64,000 nucleotides of DNA from Jannaschia sp. S6380 (lineage in GTDB: Bacteria; Pseudomonadota; Alphaproteobacteria; Rhodobacterales; Rhodobacteraceae), in NCBI RefSeq assembly GCF_023015695.1, contig NZ_JALKAS010000001.1, positions 868,001 through 932,000 on the forward strand, read 5' to 3'. Numbering within the stretch: the first letter of the stretch is position 1; every line of letters begins with the position of its first letter. The notes below the pieces were generated by a model that saw only the letters and a list, made by a program, of their open reading frames with translations, did not search any database and was not told where the DNA came from. Below, one piece after another: positions 8,156 through 16,231 of the stretch. Made by a program: the position numbers and the translations under genes.

Positions 8156-8192
8156 AAGTTGCTCCGTTCTTCGCGTGTGAATGGAGCAACTT
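8156..8192. terminator. Long perfect stem-loop between convergent genes, possible terminator
   Basis: A 14-bp stem (13 Watson-Crick pairs and one G-T) with arms at 8156-8169 and 8179-8192 and a 9-nt loop. It lies 19 bp past the binding-protein stop and about 90 bp past the RTX stop, between convergent genes. Neither side shows a U tract, so a folding block or an element end is as possible as intrinsic termination. Confidence 0.45.
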
Positions 8193-8282
8193 AAACAACG
8201 TGCCGCGACAGCACATCCTAACGATGGATCTAGGCCGACCCACTCGGTTCAATCCATATCGTACCCGCTAGGCAATTGGCAA

Positions 8283-9671
8283 CTACAGGAAATCAAAATT
8301 ATCGTCATTGAAGAAATCGCTCCAATTCACATCTTCAGCAACGTCTACCAAGATTCTTTCGTTAGTCTCCCTGACACGAATGGTGAAATGCGCGTCATTA
8401 CCTATATACGTTTTAAACGCGCTGAGGTCGCCACGATCCACGATCGATTGATGATTCCTAAATAGAATGCTGTCGACACCGACGACGAAATCCTCCACAA
8501 GGTCTAACTGTCCTAGCTTTTCTTCTTCCTCTCCTTCAAGACCACCCCAGTCGACGAGATCTCCGGCTCTGAAGTCGAACACATCGGCACCGGATCCCCC
8601 TTCTAGTCGGTCCCGCCCAGCGCCGCCTCGTAACTGATCATTGCCAGATCCACCGTGAAGCACATCATCAGCCGCATCGCCATACAGCTCGTCGCTTCCC
8701 TCACCGCCCCACAGACGATCGACTCCAGAGCCGCCTCTCAGAAAATCGTTTCCGGAGCCACCATCAATTTCATCATCGCCATCGTTTCCGCGGATCACAT
8801 CATCACCCAATAACCCAGAGATCGAATCCATGTCGTTGCCACCTCGGATCACATCATTTCCCGTCCCCCCCTCGATGGTGTCATCTCCGGCAGAACCGTT
8901 CAATGAATCGTTTCCACTTCCACCCCAGATCTTATCTGAGCCACGATTTCCGTCTACGAAATCATCGTTCAAGCCCGCAGCGATCAAATCGCCATCCGCC
9001 GACCCCTCGATACCCTCTAATACATCATCCCTATCGACATCGGTATCGTTGATTGTCACACCGCCGTCTGGGATTAAATCCGACGGCACGAAATTCTTTG
9101 GATCAATGAAATCAACTTTCGTCATAGACGAAAAGTCAGGAGCATTCGGCAGGAAATGGGCCTCGTGATCTCCGAAGTTGGCTAGCCCATCTCCGTCCAT
9201 ATCGATGCGGGCCCCCTCCAATGCGTAAAAAACGCTGCCGGACCCCGTGTTGATTAGCAACCATTGTTGGGCGACTGTCCCCGGGTCATTATGTACCCCA
9301 TTGTGCAGAACTACGTGAACGTTCTCGGGCAGTTCGTACAAATCCAATTCCACTCCATCAATCTGAAGTTCATCTTCGGATGGATCGAAGTCTTCAATCC
9401 GACCAACGACCACGTCGTTAACCTCGTCGAGGCTCTGAAAATTGAATACATCATGACCCGAACCGCCGCGCGAATGATGGCCATGCGAAAAACTCAGGAT
9501 GTTGTGAAACGACATGTTCGTAACGTCATCGCCAGAACCTCCGTAAGAGTGGATCTGCCCCGCATAGCGCTGAGCTGTGACATTTAGGATATCATTACCA
9601 CCGCCGGCGAAGACGCCGCCGGACGTACCGGAAAGAATGTCGTCCTGATCAGTTCCGAACACCCTATTCAT
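8283..9671 (-). CDS. RTX-type calcium-binding repeat protein, probably secreted
   Basis: A 462-aa acidic protein with no N-terminal signal peptide. It opens MNRVFGTDQDDILSGTSGG, a degenerate RTX unit, and residues about 225-360 carry a run of GGxGxDxhx nonapeptides such as GGSGNDSLNG, GGTGNDVIRG, GGSGNDFLRG and GGAGRDRLEGG. These form a calcium-filled parallel beta roll and usually go with type I secretion through an uncleaved C-terminal signal; the C-terminus here is hydrophobic/acidic (WSDFFNDDNFDFL). No catalytic domain is recognised in the first 200 residues. No HlyB/HlyD/TolC genes are in the window. The gene and its flanks are clearly poorer in G+C than their neighbours, which suggests transfer. 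Confidence 0.85.
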   Translation of the reverse strand: MNRVFGTDQDDILSGTSGGVFAGGGNDILNVTAQRYAGQIHSYGGSGDDVTNMSFHNILSFSHGHHSRGGSGHDVFNFQSLDEVNDVVVGRIEDFDPSEDELQIDGVELDLYELPENVHVVLHNGVHNDPGTVAQQWLLINTGSGSVFYALEGARIDMDGDGLANFGDHEAHFLPNAPDFSSMTKVDFIDPKNFVPSDLIPDGGVTINDTDVDRDDVLEGIEGSADGDLIAAGLNDDFVDGNRGSDKIWGGSGNDSLNGSAGDDTIEGGTGNDVIRGGNDMDSISGLLGDDVIRGNDGDDEIDGGSGNDFLRGGSGVDRLWGGEGSDELYGDAADDVLHGGSGNDQLRGGAGRDRLEGGSGADVFDFRAGDLVDWGGLEGEEEEKLGQLDLVEDFVVGVDSILFRNHQSIVDRGDLSAFKTYIGNDAHFTIRVRETNERILVDVAEDVNWSDFFNDDNFDFL

Positions 9672-10183
9672 AGATTACCTCGTGTGCTGCGCATTACAAA
9701 AATCTTGGAAGCACCATTGGGGGACGTGCGGGCGTCTTTGGAGAAAGTCGGCGCGGCCCCATACATAAGAATGCAAATTTCCATAGATCCGCAGCCCAAA
9801 ATAGTGGCATCTCAAAGTTGGCATGCCCATCCACAAGCACCCTCTTCTACATCTATGGAGCTAGCACTAACAACGCCCTGCGGGAATTTCAGTTCCAAAG
9901 GAATTTGGCTAAACTAGGATGGTATGGCACCAACGAAACGCTGAGCAGCCGAAGCAGTTGCCATTTGACCATTGTCGAGGCAAGTGGGGCAGTCGGCGAT
10001 GCTGAATGGCCGCATCATGTAAAAACTTCGAACTAGTATGGTTTCCGCGATCACCTTTGCGAGATATTTACTTTCTTTGGATCGAATCTTGATCCGACCG
10101 GATAATCCAGTTGCGCTCCCATTGGCATCGGGCCCCGCAGGTCTAGGTCGTCCCCCGACCCTGCACCTGCCGGAGATGCACCG
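9672..10183. other. A+T-rich non-coding stretch upstream of the RTX gene
   Basis: About 510 bp with composition like the RTX gene and unlike the surrounding core genes. I see no convincing gene: plus frames at 9684-9917 and 9818-10036 overlap in different frames and resemble no family. It should contain the RTX promoter near 9672-9800. No transposase remnant, direct repeat or tRNA was recognised. Confidence 0.5.
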
Positions 10184-10540
10184 ATGGATTTCGTCCTCAT
10201 CCTCAACGTCCTGCTTGCCCTTGCCACCATCGGCTTCGGCGCCGCCGGATGGCTCGCCCCCGACTGGACGATGAAGAAGGTCGGCCTGGCCGATACCGGC
10301 AGCACCATGGGCAAGTCCGAGGTGCGCGCCGCGTCGGGGGCGCTGTTCGTCGTGGCGGGTCTGGCGGCGATCCTGCTGGGTGGGCCGGTGGCCTATGCGA
10401 TGCTGGGTTTCGTCTGGCTGGGCGGCGCACTGGGACGGGCGACGTCGCTGGCGCTGGACGGGACGACCACACGCAAATGGGGCTTCTTCGCAACCGAGAT
10501 CGTGACCGGGGCGGTTTTGGTGCTCATCAACCTCTACTGA
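10184..10540 (+). CDS. DUF4345-like small integral membrane protein
   Basis: A 118-aa protein with four hydrophobic segments at about residues 3-25, 47-66, 68-88 and 97-117. The layout, with LNVLLALATIGFGAAGWLAP at the start and a conserved polar stretch SEVRAASGALFVVAGLAA after the first loop, fits the DUF4345 family of small four-helix inner-membrane proteins. No function is established. It stands alone, convergent with the haloperoxidase gene, and a strong stem-loop follows it. Its G+C is back to the genomic level, which marks the right end of the RTX island. Confidence 0.75.
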   Translation: MDFVLILNVLLALATIGFGAAGWLAPDWTMKKVGLADTGSTMGKSEVRAASGALFVVAGLAAILLGGPVAYAMLGFVWLGGALGRATSLALDGTTTRKWGFFATEIVTGAVLVLINLY

Positions 10541-10560
10541 TCCGCACCGCGGAACGACCA

Positions 10561-10589
10561 TGGGGGCCGGACGCGGACGCCGGCCCCCA
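10561..10589. terminator. Strong G+C stem-loop between convergent genes, probable bidirectional terminator
   Basis: A perfect 10-bp stem (TGGGGGCCGG with CCGGCCCCCA) and a 9-nt loop. It sits 20 bp after the DUF4345 stop and 24 bp after the haloperoxidase stop on the other strand, the expected place for a shared terminator. A U tract is lacking on both sides. Confidence 0.55.
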
Positions 10590-10612
10590 CGCTGTCGCAT
10601 GATCGCGCCAAC

Positions 10613-12766
10613 CTAGCTCGTGGGTGCGAACTCGCCGCCGGCGTGCCGGGCCCACCACTCCTCGCGATAGTCCTGCCATTCGCCGCCGGGGCGACGGACA
10701 TGCACGTCGGCCGTGCAATCCCCGCCGCCATGGACGATCACGCAGTCGCCGTCGAAGCTGGTCAGGCGCATGGACATCGGGTCGGAATAGGTCAGCGCCT
10801 GTTCCTGCAGGATGCCCACCGCCAGCCGTTCGCCCATGCGCAGGCTGTCGTAGTAGTCGGTGTAGTAGTGCACGCCCGCCATGTTCCGCCCGATCGAGAT
10901 GTTGGCGGCCAGCTTGTCCAGTTCGCCCGTGATGGTCAGGTCGCCCGGCGGCGTGCCCGCATCCTCCAGCGAGAGGCGATCGGCGCTGGCGCGATAGGTC
11001 CGGTCGATCCCGGCCAGGCTGTCCATGGTCGAAGGCTGCCACCAGGCATCGGACTTGGCCTCCTCCAACGTCAACGGCTGCCCGGTCATCTTGGCGGCCG
11101 GCGGCACCCGCCCCGTCGACAACTCGAAGAACGCCTTGAGGATCGTGACGCAGGCCCCGGCCACGGTGGCATGCCCGGCCCCATAGGCCGCGTGCATGGG
11201 CGAACCTTCGGGGAAGGCCATGGGCAGCAACAGGTTATGCGCCGAGATGTCCGGCAGATCCGTCGCGCAGGACGCATCCGCCACACGCGGATAGGCATGC
11301 GGGTCGGCGGCAGTCGCGGCGTTGGCCTGGGTGTTGATCGCATGGATCGCCGCCAGGGTCTTGGGCATCCGCTCCTTCAGTTCGGCATGTATCGCTTCCA
11401 GCGGCCCGGCGGCATTGCCCAGGGCGGCACCGTGGCCGTTCGCGGCCAAGGTCACCATCGCGGCCAGTTGTTCCGGCCGTCCACGCAGGTGGCGCTGGAA
11501 CTTCTGATGGCGCACGGCCTTCAGCGCCCGGCTGGCCACCTCGGTCATCAGCGACAGGATATGGGGCCCGCCGAAGGTGGCGAAGCTGCCGCGGGTCGGA
11601 TGCGCGCGTCCGGACGGGAACCCGTGGTCGAACGGAACCCCGCCCACGAACATCAGCAGGCAAGCATTGAAATACGCCTGATACAGCTCGTCGAAATGGA
11701 CGTAGGTGGCCATGTCGCGCAGCCGGCCGACGAACCGGGGCTGCAGGTCGGACTCGAACAGGTCGAGGCCGCGAAGGTCGGCGCCGTTCTGCGCGTCCAG
11801 CCAGATCGGCCAGTCGGTCAGGTGATCCACGCCTTCGCGCTGGGCGTTGATGCGCTGGTCGATGCGCTGCGCGCCGAACACGATATAGCCGTCCTCGGCC
11901 CCGTCGGTCAGGCCGCCCGCCGGGGCGATGTTGGCCTTCATGACGTTGCGCGCATCCTTGGCGCCGGGCGAAACACCCCGCGCGGCCGTGCCGATCAGCA
12001 TGAATTGCGACACGTAGGGCCCGACACGCGCGCCTTCGGTCGATCCGCGGAACAGCGTGGTGCCGTCGACGGGACCGCCCCGCCCAGTGCGGCGCGTGGC
12101 CTCATGCGTGGTGCCCTGGTCCTGGACGGGCGCGTTCGGGTCGAACCATGGCAGACCGGCCAGTTCGGCCGTCACCTCACCCACGGTTACGCCACCGCGC
12201 GCGGGCGCGGCCGGATTTGCCAGGTCGACGAAATGCGTGTCCCGCAGGACGGCCATCGCATAGACCTCGGCGAGTTCCGCGCAAAGCTCGCTGTCGCCCA
12301 GCCGGGGGGCGGGCGCCATGGCCAGTTCGGACGGCGCGGGGCCCTGCAGGTCGCCCTGGTGCCCGGCCAGGGGGCTTTCCCAGTTGCGCACCGTCGGCGC
12401 ACCATCCTCCAGCACGGACGCGAATGTCGTCCGCGCGCCCGGTGCTTCGGCATGGCCCGCGGGACGGTGGCGCTGCGTGGCATCGACCGGGCCCAGGGCC
12501 ACGTCGAATTCGGCGTAACCTTCTGCGTTCTCAGGCCCTTCGAGGTTGTCGAGGAAGCCCTGGAAAGCCACCGGATCGGGCCGGCCGAAGCCGTCATGCG
12601 GCAGGCCCTTGTGGAAGGCGGTCACGGGCGGCTGCAGGCCGGCCTTTTCGCCGTTGTCGATGGTCGGCAGAGGGCCGCGCGCGTCGGCGATGTCGGCCGC
12701 GGTCTCGCGGATCTTGCGGGACCGGGAAATCGCGGTCTCGGATCGGGAATGGGAACGGTCGAGCAT
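10613..12766 (-). CDS. Vanadium-dependent haloperoxidase (algal bromoperoxidase-like)
   Basis: A 717-aa protein resembling marine vanadium bromoperoxidases, which oxidise halide with H2O2 using vanadate held in a PAP2-like helical fold. Vanadate-site landmarks in order: KFQRHLRGRPE (near residue 421; Lys and the Arg 8 residues later, the same spacing as in the algal enzyme), SPMHAAYGAGHATVAG (near 530, with the acid-base His) and SIGRNMAGVHYYTDYYDS (near 626, with the Arg and, 6 residues on, the vanadate-ligating His). The Ser that usually precedes Gly-His is Ala here. Upstream blocks VGPYVSQFML and YFNACLLMFVGG are also family-like. No signal peptide is visible. GGAGAG precedes the start. 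It is single-gene, flanked by the tmRNA gene and a shared terminator. Confidence 0.9.
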   Translation of the reverse strand: MLDRSHSRSETAISRSRKIRETAADIADARGPLPTIDNGEKAGLQPPVTAFHKGLPHDGFGRPDPVAFQGFLDNLEGPENAEGYAEFDVALGPVDATQRHRPAGHAEAPGARTTFASVLEDGAPTVRNWESPLAGHQGDLQGPAPSELAMAPAPRLGDSELCAELAEVYAMAVLRDTHFVDLANPAAPARGGVTVGEVTAELAGLPWFDPNAPVQDQGTTHEATRRTGRGGPVDGTTLFRGSTEGARVGPYVSQFMLIGTAARGVSPGAKDARNVMKANIAPAGGLTDGAEDGYIVFGAQRIDQRINAQREGVDHLTDWPIWLDAQNGADLRGLDLFESDLQPRFVGRLRDMATYVHFDELYQAYFNACLLMFVGGVPFDHGFPSGRAHPTRGSFATFGGPHILSLMTEVASRALKAVRHQKFQRHLRGRPEQLAAMVTLAANGHGAALGNAAGPLEAIHAELKERMPKTLAAIHAINTQANAATAADPHAYPRVADASCATDLPDISAHNLLLPMAFPEGSPMHAAYGAGHATVAGACVTILKAFFELSTGRVPPAAKMTGQPLTLEEAKSDAWWQPSTMDSLAGIDRTYRASADRLSLEDAGTPPGDLTITGELDKLAANISIGRNMAGVHYYTDYYDSLRMGERLAVGILQEQALTYSDPMSMRLTSFDGDCVIVHGGGDCTADVHVRRPGGEWQDYREEWWARHAGGEFAPTS

Positions 12767-12935
12767 GGTGTCTCTCCGGGTTTGAAATGGATTGCGACGA
12801 TGGGTGTCGGCCAGGCGGGCATCGGGCGCCCGCCCCGTTCTCGGGCGACACGCACATCATGCCAGAGGTGGCCGAACGGACGTAGGCAGGGAAACCTTAC
12901 CCTGCGTCAACCTTTAAGCGGCGCGGTCCACCCCC

Positions 12936-12964
12936 TTGCAACGGCCCCGATCCGGCCCTATCTT
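12936..12964 (+). promoter_or_regulatory. Sigma70-type promoter of the tmRNA gene
   Basis: TTGCAA at 12936-12941 and TATCTT at 12959-12964 with 17 bp between them, a near-consensus spacing. Transcription would start near 12970, just before the acceptor piece of the permuted tmRNA. This is one of the clearest promoters in the window. Confidence 0.65.
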
Positions 12965-12969
12965 CGGGA

Positions 12970-13290
12970 CGTCCGCAGCGATGTGGACTATGGCGATAAA
13001 CGCACCCGTAATAAGCGGATCGGACCCGGGGGCGGTACCCGGCGACTCCACCAACCTTCCGTTATTGGCGGATCATGGGGTCGAAACAGGATCGACGGAC
13101 GTCTAAAGGGGCCAGCTTTCGCTCGGTGAGATACCACCGTTATCGGTTCACAATGTACAGTTGCCAATAACAACCGTGCTCCGGTCGCGCTGGCTGCGTA
13201 AGCAGTCCGCAAGATCGAAATCTAAGTCCTTGCGCCTAGCAGCGTAAGGCGGGGTTCGCAGGCACCTGGCAACAGAAGCCTGCACTTTTC
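12970..13290 (+). ncRNA. ssrA: Circularly permuted two-piece tmRNA (transfer-messenger RNA)
   Basis: Rescues stalled ribosomes by acting as alanyl-tRNA and as a short mRNA. The 3' acceptor piece comes first: a T-arm CCGGG-GGCGGTA-CCCGG, then CGACTCC, A and CCA ending at 13053. A short spacer (13054-13076) follows, then the 5' piece opening GGGGTCG at 13077. GGGGTCG pairs with CGACTCC over 7 bp including a G3-U70 wobble, the alanine identity element. The tag frame at 13163-13201 reads ANNNRAPVALAA then TAA, ending in the LAA degron. A conserved-looking hairpin GCAGGC/GCCTGC (13258-13283) and TTTT close the coding piece. This permuted order is the known alphaproteobacterial form; the outer ends are estimated. 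The SspB gene is next. Confidence 0.93.
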
Positions 13291-13422
13291 TCCTAGACAT
13301 TTCGGTACCTTGCGCGCGCCTTTCCCGGCCTTGGCAACGCCCCGCCGCCCAACCGCCCTCCACCCCCTTGCCGCCCGCTGGCACGTCTGGTCTATCTTGG
13401 ATGAGCAAGCCTTGGGAGCCCC

Positions 13423-13911
13423 ATGTCCGAGACGTCCGCGAGCATCGATTACGGCACGCTGATGCACGACGCCATGCGCGGTCTGATCGCGCGCGTCCTG
13501 CGTCGTGTCGCCCGCGAGGGACTGCCGGGCGATCACCACTTCTTCATCTCGTTCGACACCAATCACCCGGGCGTGCAGATCGCCGACTGGCTGCACGAAC
13601 GCTACCCCGAGGACATGACCATCGTGCTGCAGCACTGGTTCGATGGGCTGGACGTCCGCGACGACGGGTTCACGGTGACGCTGAACTTCGGCGACCAGCC
13701 CGAGCCTTTGACCGTTCCCTGGGCGGCGATGAAGACCTTCGTCGACCCGTCGGTCGAATTTGGCTTCCGGTTCGAGCGGCGGCTGGACGACGAGGGACCG
13801 GACGACGACCCCGACGGCGAGGAGGCCCCCTTCGCCGAGCTGGAGGAGGAACCGGTGGAGGCACCCCGCAAGGATGCCGAGGTCGTCAGCCTGGACCGCT
13901 TCCGCAAGTAG
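13423..13911 (+). CDS. sspB: SspB-like ClpXP adaptor (alphaproteobacterial type)
   Basis: A 162-aa protein of the SspB family, which binds ssrA-tagged proteins and delivers them to ClpXP. The folded domain spans about residues 5-115, with IDYGTLMHDAMRGLI, GLPGDHHFFISFDTNHPGV (the most conserved strand), MTIVLQHWFDGL and TLNFGDQPEPLTVPW. A flexible acidic linker (DDEGPDDDPDGEEAP) leads to a C-terminal tail, VVSLDRFRK, in the place where SspB proteins carry the peptide that docks on the ClpX zinc domain. GGGAG precedes the ATG. The gene lies about 130 bp after the tmRNA, so tag-maker and tag-adaptor are neighbours; clpP and clpX are about 20 kb downstream. Confidence 0.88.
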   Translation: MSETSASIDYGTLMHDAMRGLIARVLRRVAREGLPGDHHFFISFDTNHPGVQIADWLHERYPEDMTIVLQHWFDGLDVRDDGFTVTLNFGDQPEPLTVPWAAMKTFVDPSVEFGFRFERRLDDEGPDDDPDGEEAPFAELEEEPVEAPRKDAEVVSLDRFRK

Positions 13912-13977
13912 GTCGCTTGCGGTCCGCCGGCGGCGCGGGGTAACCCTGCGACGCGCTAAACGACGGAGCCCGCCGCC

Positions 13978-15369
13978 ATGACCGACACCCGCACCGAGAC
14001 CGACAGCTTCGGCCCGCTCGAGGTCCCCGCCGACAAGTACTGGGGCGCGCAGACGCAGCGCTCGATCCGGAATTTCCCCATTGGATGGGAACGGCAGCCT
14101 ACCGCCATCGTGCGCGCTTTGGGCGTCATCAAAAAGGCGGCGGCGGCCGTGAATGTCGATTTCGGCGATCTCGACGGCGAACGCGGCGCCGCGATCCGCC
14201 AGGCCGCGCAGGAGGTGGTCGACGGCAAGTTCGACGACAACTTTCCGCTGGTCGTCTGGCAGACCGGGTCCGGCACACAGTCCAACATGAACGCCAATGA
14301 GGTCATCGCGAACCGCGCGATCGAGATCATGGGCGGCGAGATCGGATCGAAGGATCCGGTCCACCCGAACGACCATTGCAACATGGGTCAGTCGTCCAAC
14401 GACACGTTCCCGACCGCGATGCATGTCGCCATCGGCATGATGGCCCGCGACACTTTGCTGCCCGGCCTGCGCAAGCTGCATGCGGCACTGGAGGCGAAGT
14501 CCGAGGAATTCGCCGACATCATCAAGATCGGCCGAACCCACACGCAGGACGCCACGCCGTTGACGCTCGGCCAGGAATTCGGCGGCTACGCCCATCAGGT
14601 CGCCAAGGGGATCGAGCGGGTGGAGATGTGCCTGCCCGACATCTACGAGCTGGCGCAGGGTGGTACCGCCGTGGGCACCGGCCTGAACACACGCAAGGGC
14701 TTCGCCGAGAAAGTGGCCGTGCAAATCGCCGAGATCACCGGCCTGCCCTTCGTCACCGCCCCCAACAAGTTCGAGGCGCTGGCCGCGCATGACGCGATGG
14801 TCATGTTCTCGGGCGCCCTCAAGACCGTGGCCGCCAGCCTGTTCAAGATCGCCAACGACATGCGCCTTCTGGGGTCCGGCCCCCGCTCGGGTCTCGGGGA
14901 GCTGATCCTGCCGGAGAACGAGCCGGGATCGTCGATCATGCCCGGCAAGGTCAACCCGACCCAGGCCGAGGCGTTAACCATGGTCTGCGTTCAGGTCATG
15001 GGCAACGACGCCGCCGTTGGCATGGCCGGCAGCCAGGGCCATTTCGAGCTGAACGTCTACAACCCGATGATGAGCTACAATGTCCTGCAATCGATGCAGC
15101 TCCTCGGCGATGCCGCCGGCAGCTTCACCGACAACATGGTCGAAGGCACCCAGGCCAATGTCGAACGCATCGACAAGCTGATGAAGGAGAGCCTGATGCT
15201 GGTCACCGCGCTGGCCCCCACGATCGGCTACGACAACGCGACCAAGGTCGCCAAGACCGCACATCGCAACGGCACGACGTTGCGCGAGGAGGCGATCAAC
15301 CTCGGCCTCGTGGACGCCGAAACGTTCGACCGCGTCGTCCGCCCCGAAGACATGATCGGGCCGAAGTGA
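13978..15369 (+). CDS. fumC: Fumarate hydratase class II (fumarase C)
   Basis: A 463-aa enzyme of the aspartase/fumarase superfamily that interconverts fumarate and L-malate in the TCA cycle. Family blocks are complete: [20 protein letters not shown] near the N-terminus, [52 protein letters not shown] with the catalytic-site His, and the signature [16 protein letters not shown] with the flexible SS loop. Length matches homotetrameric class II enzymes, which need no Fe-S cluster. Its stop overlaps the GTG start of a DUF4169 gene, so it heads a three-gene overlapping operon. Confidence 0.97.
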   Translation: MTDTRTETDSFGPLEVPADKYWGAQTQRSIRNFPIGWERQPTAIVRALGVIKKAAAAVNVDFGDLDGERGAAIRQAAQEVVDGKFDDNFPLVVWQTGSGTQSNMNANEVIANRAIEIMGGEIGSKDPVHPNDHCNMGQSSNDTFPTAMHVAIGMMARDTLLPGLRKLHAALEAKSEEFADIIKIGRTHTQDATPLTLGQEFGGYAHQVAKGIERVEMCLPDIYELAQGGTAVGTGLNTRKGFAEKVAVQIAEITGLPFVTAPNKFEALAAHDAMVMFSGALKTVAASLFKIANDMRLLGSGPRSGLGELILPENEPGSSIMPGKVNPTQAEALTMVCVQVMGNDAAVGMAGSQGHFELNVYNPMMSYNVLQSMQLLGDAAGSFTDNMVEGTQANVERIDKLMKESLMLVTALAPTIGYDNATKVAKTAHRNGTTLREEAINLGLVDAETFDRVVRPEDMIGPK

Positions 15370-15539
15370 AGAAGGTCGTCAGCCTGTCGCGCGCCCGGAA
15401 GGACCGGGCGAAGGCTTCGAAGCGCGCGCGGGCGGACGCGAATGCCCATCGCTTCGGGCGCAGCAAGGCCGAGAAGGCGCGGGACGAAAATGAAACGGCA
15501 AAGGCGCGTCGCGACCTCGACGGACACGCGCGCGAATGA
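15366..15539 (+). CDS. DUF4169 family small basic protein
   Basis: A 57-aa protein starting with GTG (15366-15368) inside the fumC stop (GTGA overlap). It reads [20 protein letters not shown] at the N-terminus, contains [10 protein letters not shown] in the middle and ends LDGHARE. Lys, Arg and Ala make up most of it, and it should be a long charged helix. This is the DUF4169 pattern of alphaproteobacteria, often found with fumC and an RHH protein. Function unknown. It is missed when only ATG starts are considered. Its stop overlaps the following gene by ATGA. Confidence 0.82.
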   Translation: MKKVVSLSRARKDRAKASKRARADANAHRFGRSKAEKARDENETAKARRDLDGHARE

Positions 15540-15766
15540 CCGACGCGCGCCCTCGGAAGCGGTCCCTCACCCTGCACGGGCACCGCACGAGCGTCTCGCT
15601 GGAGGACGCGTTCTGGGTTGCCTTCGTGCAGATGGCGCGAGCCAGAGGCCTGTCGGTCAATGCGCTGGCCGCGAGGATCGACCGCGACCGGGGCGTCAGC
15701 GCCGGTCTCGCCTCGGCCATCCGTGTCGCCGTGCTGAAGGATCTTCAGGCGCTTACGGAAGATTAA
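15536..15766 (+). CDS. Ribbon-helix-helix domain protein (RHH_4 type)
   Basis: A 76-aa protein whose core RSLTLHGHRTSVSLEDAFW (residues 8-26) is a short beta strand followed by the first helix of a ribbon-helix-helix DNA-binding fold. The second helix comes from SVNALAARIDRDR. The pattern TSVSLEDxFW is typical of the RHH_4 group. Proteins of this type usually act as dimeric repressors, but the target is unknown. The ATG overlaps the DUF4169 stop by 4 bp, giving the order fumC - DUF4169 - RHH with both junctions overlapping. It may be an autoregulator of this operon; that is inference. Confidence 0.82.
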   Translation: MTDARPRKRSLTLHGHRTSVSLEDAFWVAFVQMARARGLSVNALAARIDRDRGVSAGLASAIRVAVLKDLQALTED

Positions 15767-15790
15767 CCTGTCTGTGCTGAAAAAGACGGC

Positions 15791-16006
15791 ATGGACAGCG
15801 GATTTCTCCTGATATGGCGTGGCCAGAACTGGCTGCAGCAGATCTTTTCGTCGCAGGCGGCGCGCAAGGGCGGCATCGTTCGCCGCGCCAAGGATGACAT
15901 CGACCGAATGATCGGCCCGCAAGCGTTCCTGGCCGAGATGCGCCGCCGGGGATATTCGGTGGCTACAGGGAAGCAAGGTCGCACTATCATATTCCCATTA
16001 GCCTGA
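15791..16006 (+). CDS. Conserved small protein of Rhodobacterales, function unknown
   Basis: A 71-aa protein, MDSGFLLIWRGQNWLQQIFS at the N-terminus, basic in the middle (RKGGIVRRAKDDIDRM) and ending RRGYSVATGKQGRTIIFPLA. I recall close small proteins next to core genes in related genomes but know no function. There is no signal peptide and no true membrane span, though the first 20 residues are amphipathic. It begins 24 bp after the RHH stop on the same strand and could be the last gene of the fumC operon. The composition drops sharply in G+C right after its stop. Confidence 0.65.
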   Translation: MDSGFLLIWRGQNWLQQIFSSQAARKGGIVRRAKDDIDRMIGPQAFLAEMRRRGYSVATGKQGRTIIFPLA

Positions 16007-16231
16007 CGAACTAAAAAGATTGAAGGCGTCAACCATATCTGCGATGAGACCCGTTTCCACATAAACTAGCTATATCGCTGCATTGTCGGACTGCCGCGAA
16101 AGTACTAAGATGCTGCACTCATCACCCAGGAGGCTCCTAACGGCAGAGTCTCCTAGGACTAGTTTCTAAGAGCTAGAGCTATGCATGAACGATATCCGTC
16201 GCTCTGACTAATCGATGGCATATTCGAGCGA
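16007..16231. other. A+T-rich intergenic stretch
   Basis: About 225 bp much poorer in G+C than the fumC side. No reading frame with family features, RNA fold or repeat was recognised. Together with 16724-16974 it brackets the LprI-like gene, so the whole of 16007-16974 reads as one inserted or degraded block. Confidence 0.4.

Noticed and set aside
8181..8465. 94-codon plus frame near the RTX gene
   Set aside because: Antisense to the RTX C-terminus, with no ribosome site and no family features.
8590..9000. Regularly repeated DNA in the RTX gene as a CRISPR-like array
   Set aside because: The repeats are degenerate codons for GGxGxDxhx peptides in one open frame, without constant-length unique spacers.
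10643..13129. 828-codon plus frame across the haloperoxidase region
   Set aside because: It is antisense to a gene with complete vanadate-site motifs, is rich in His, Arg and Gly as high-G+C shadows are, and runs into the tmRNA.
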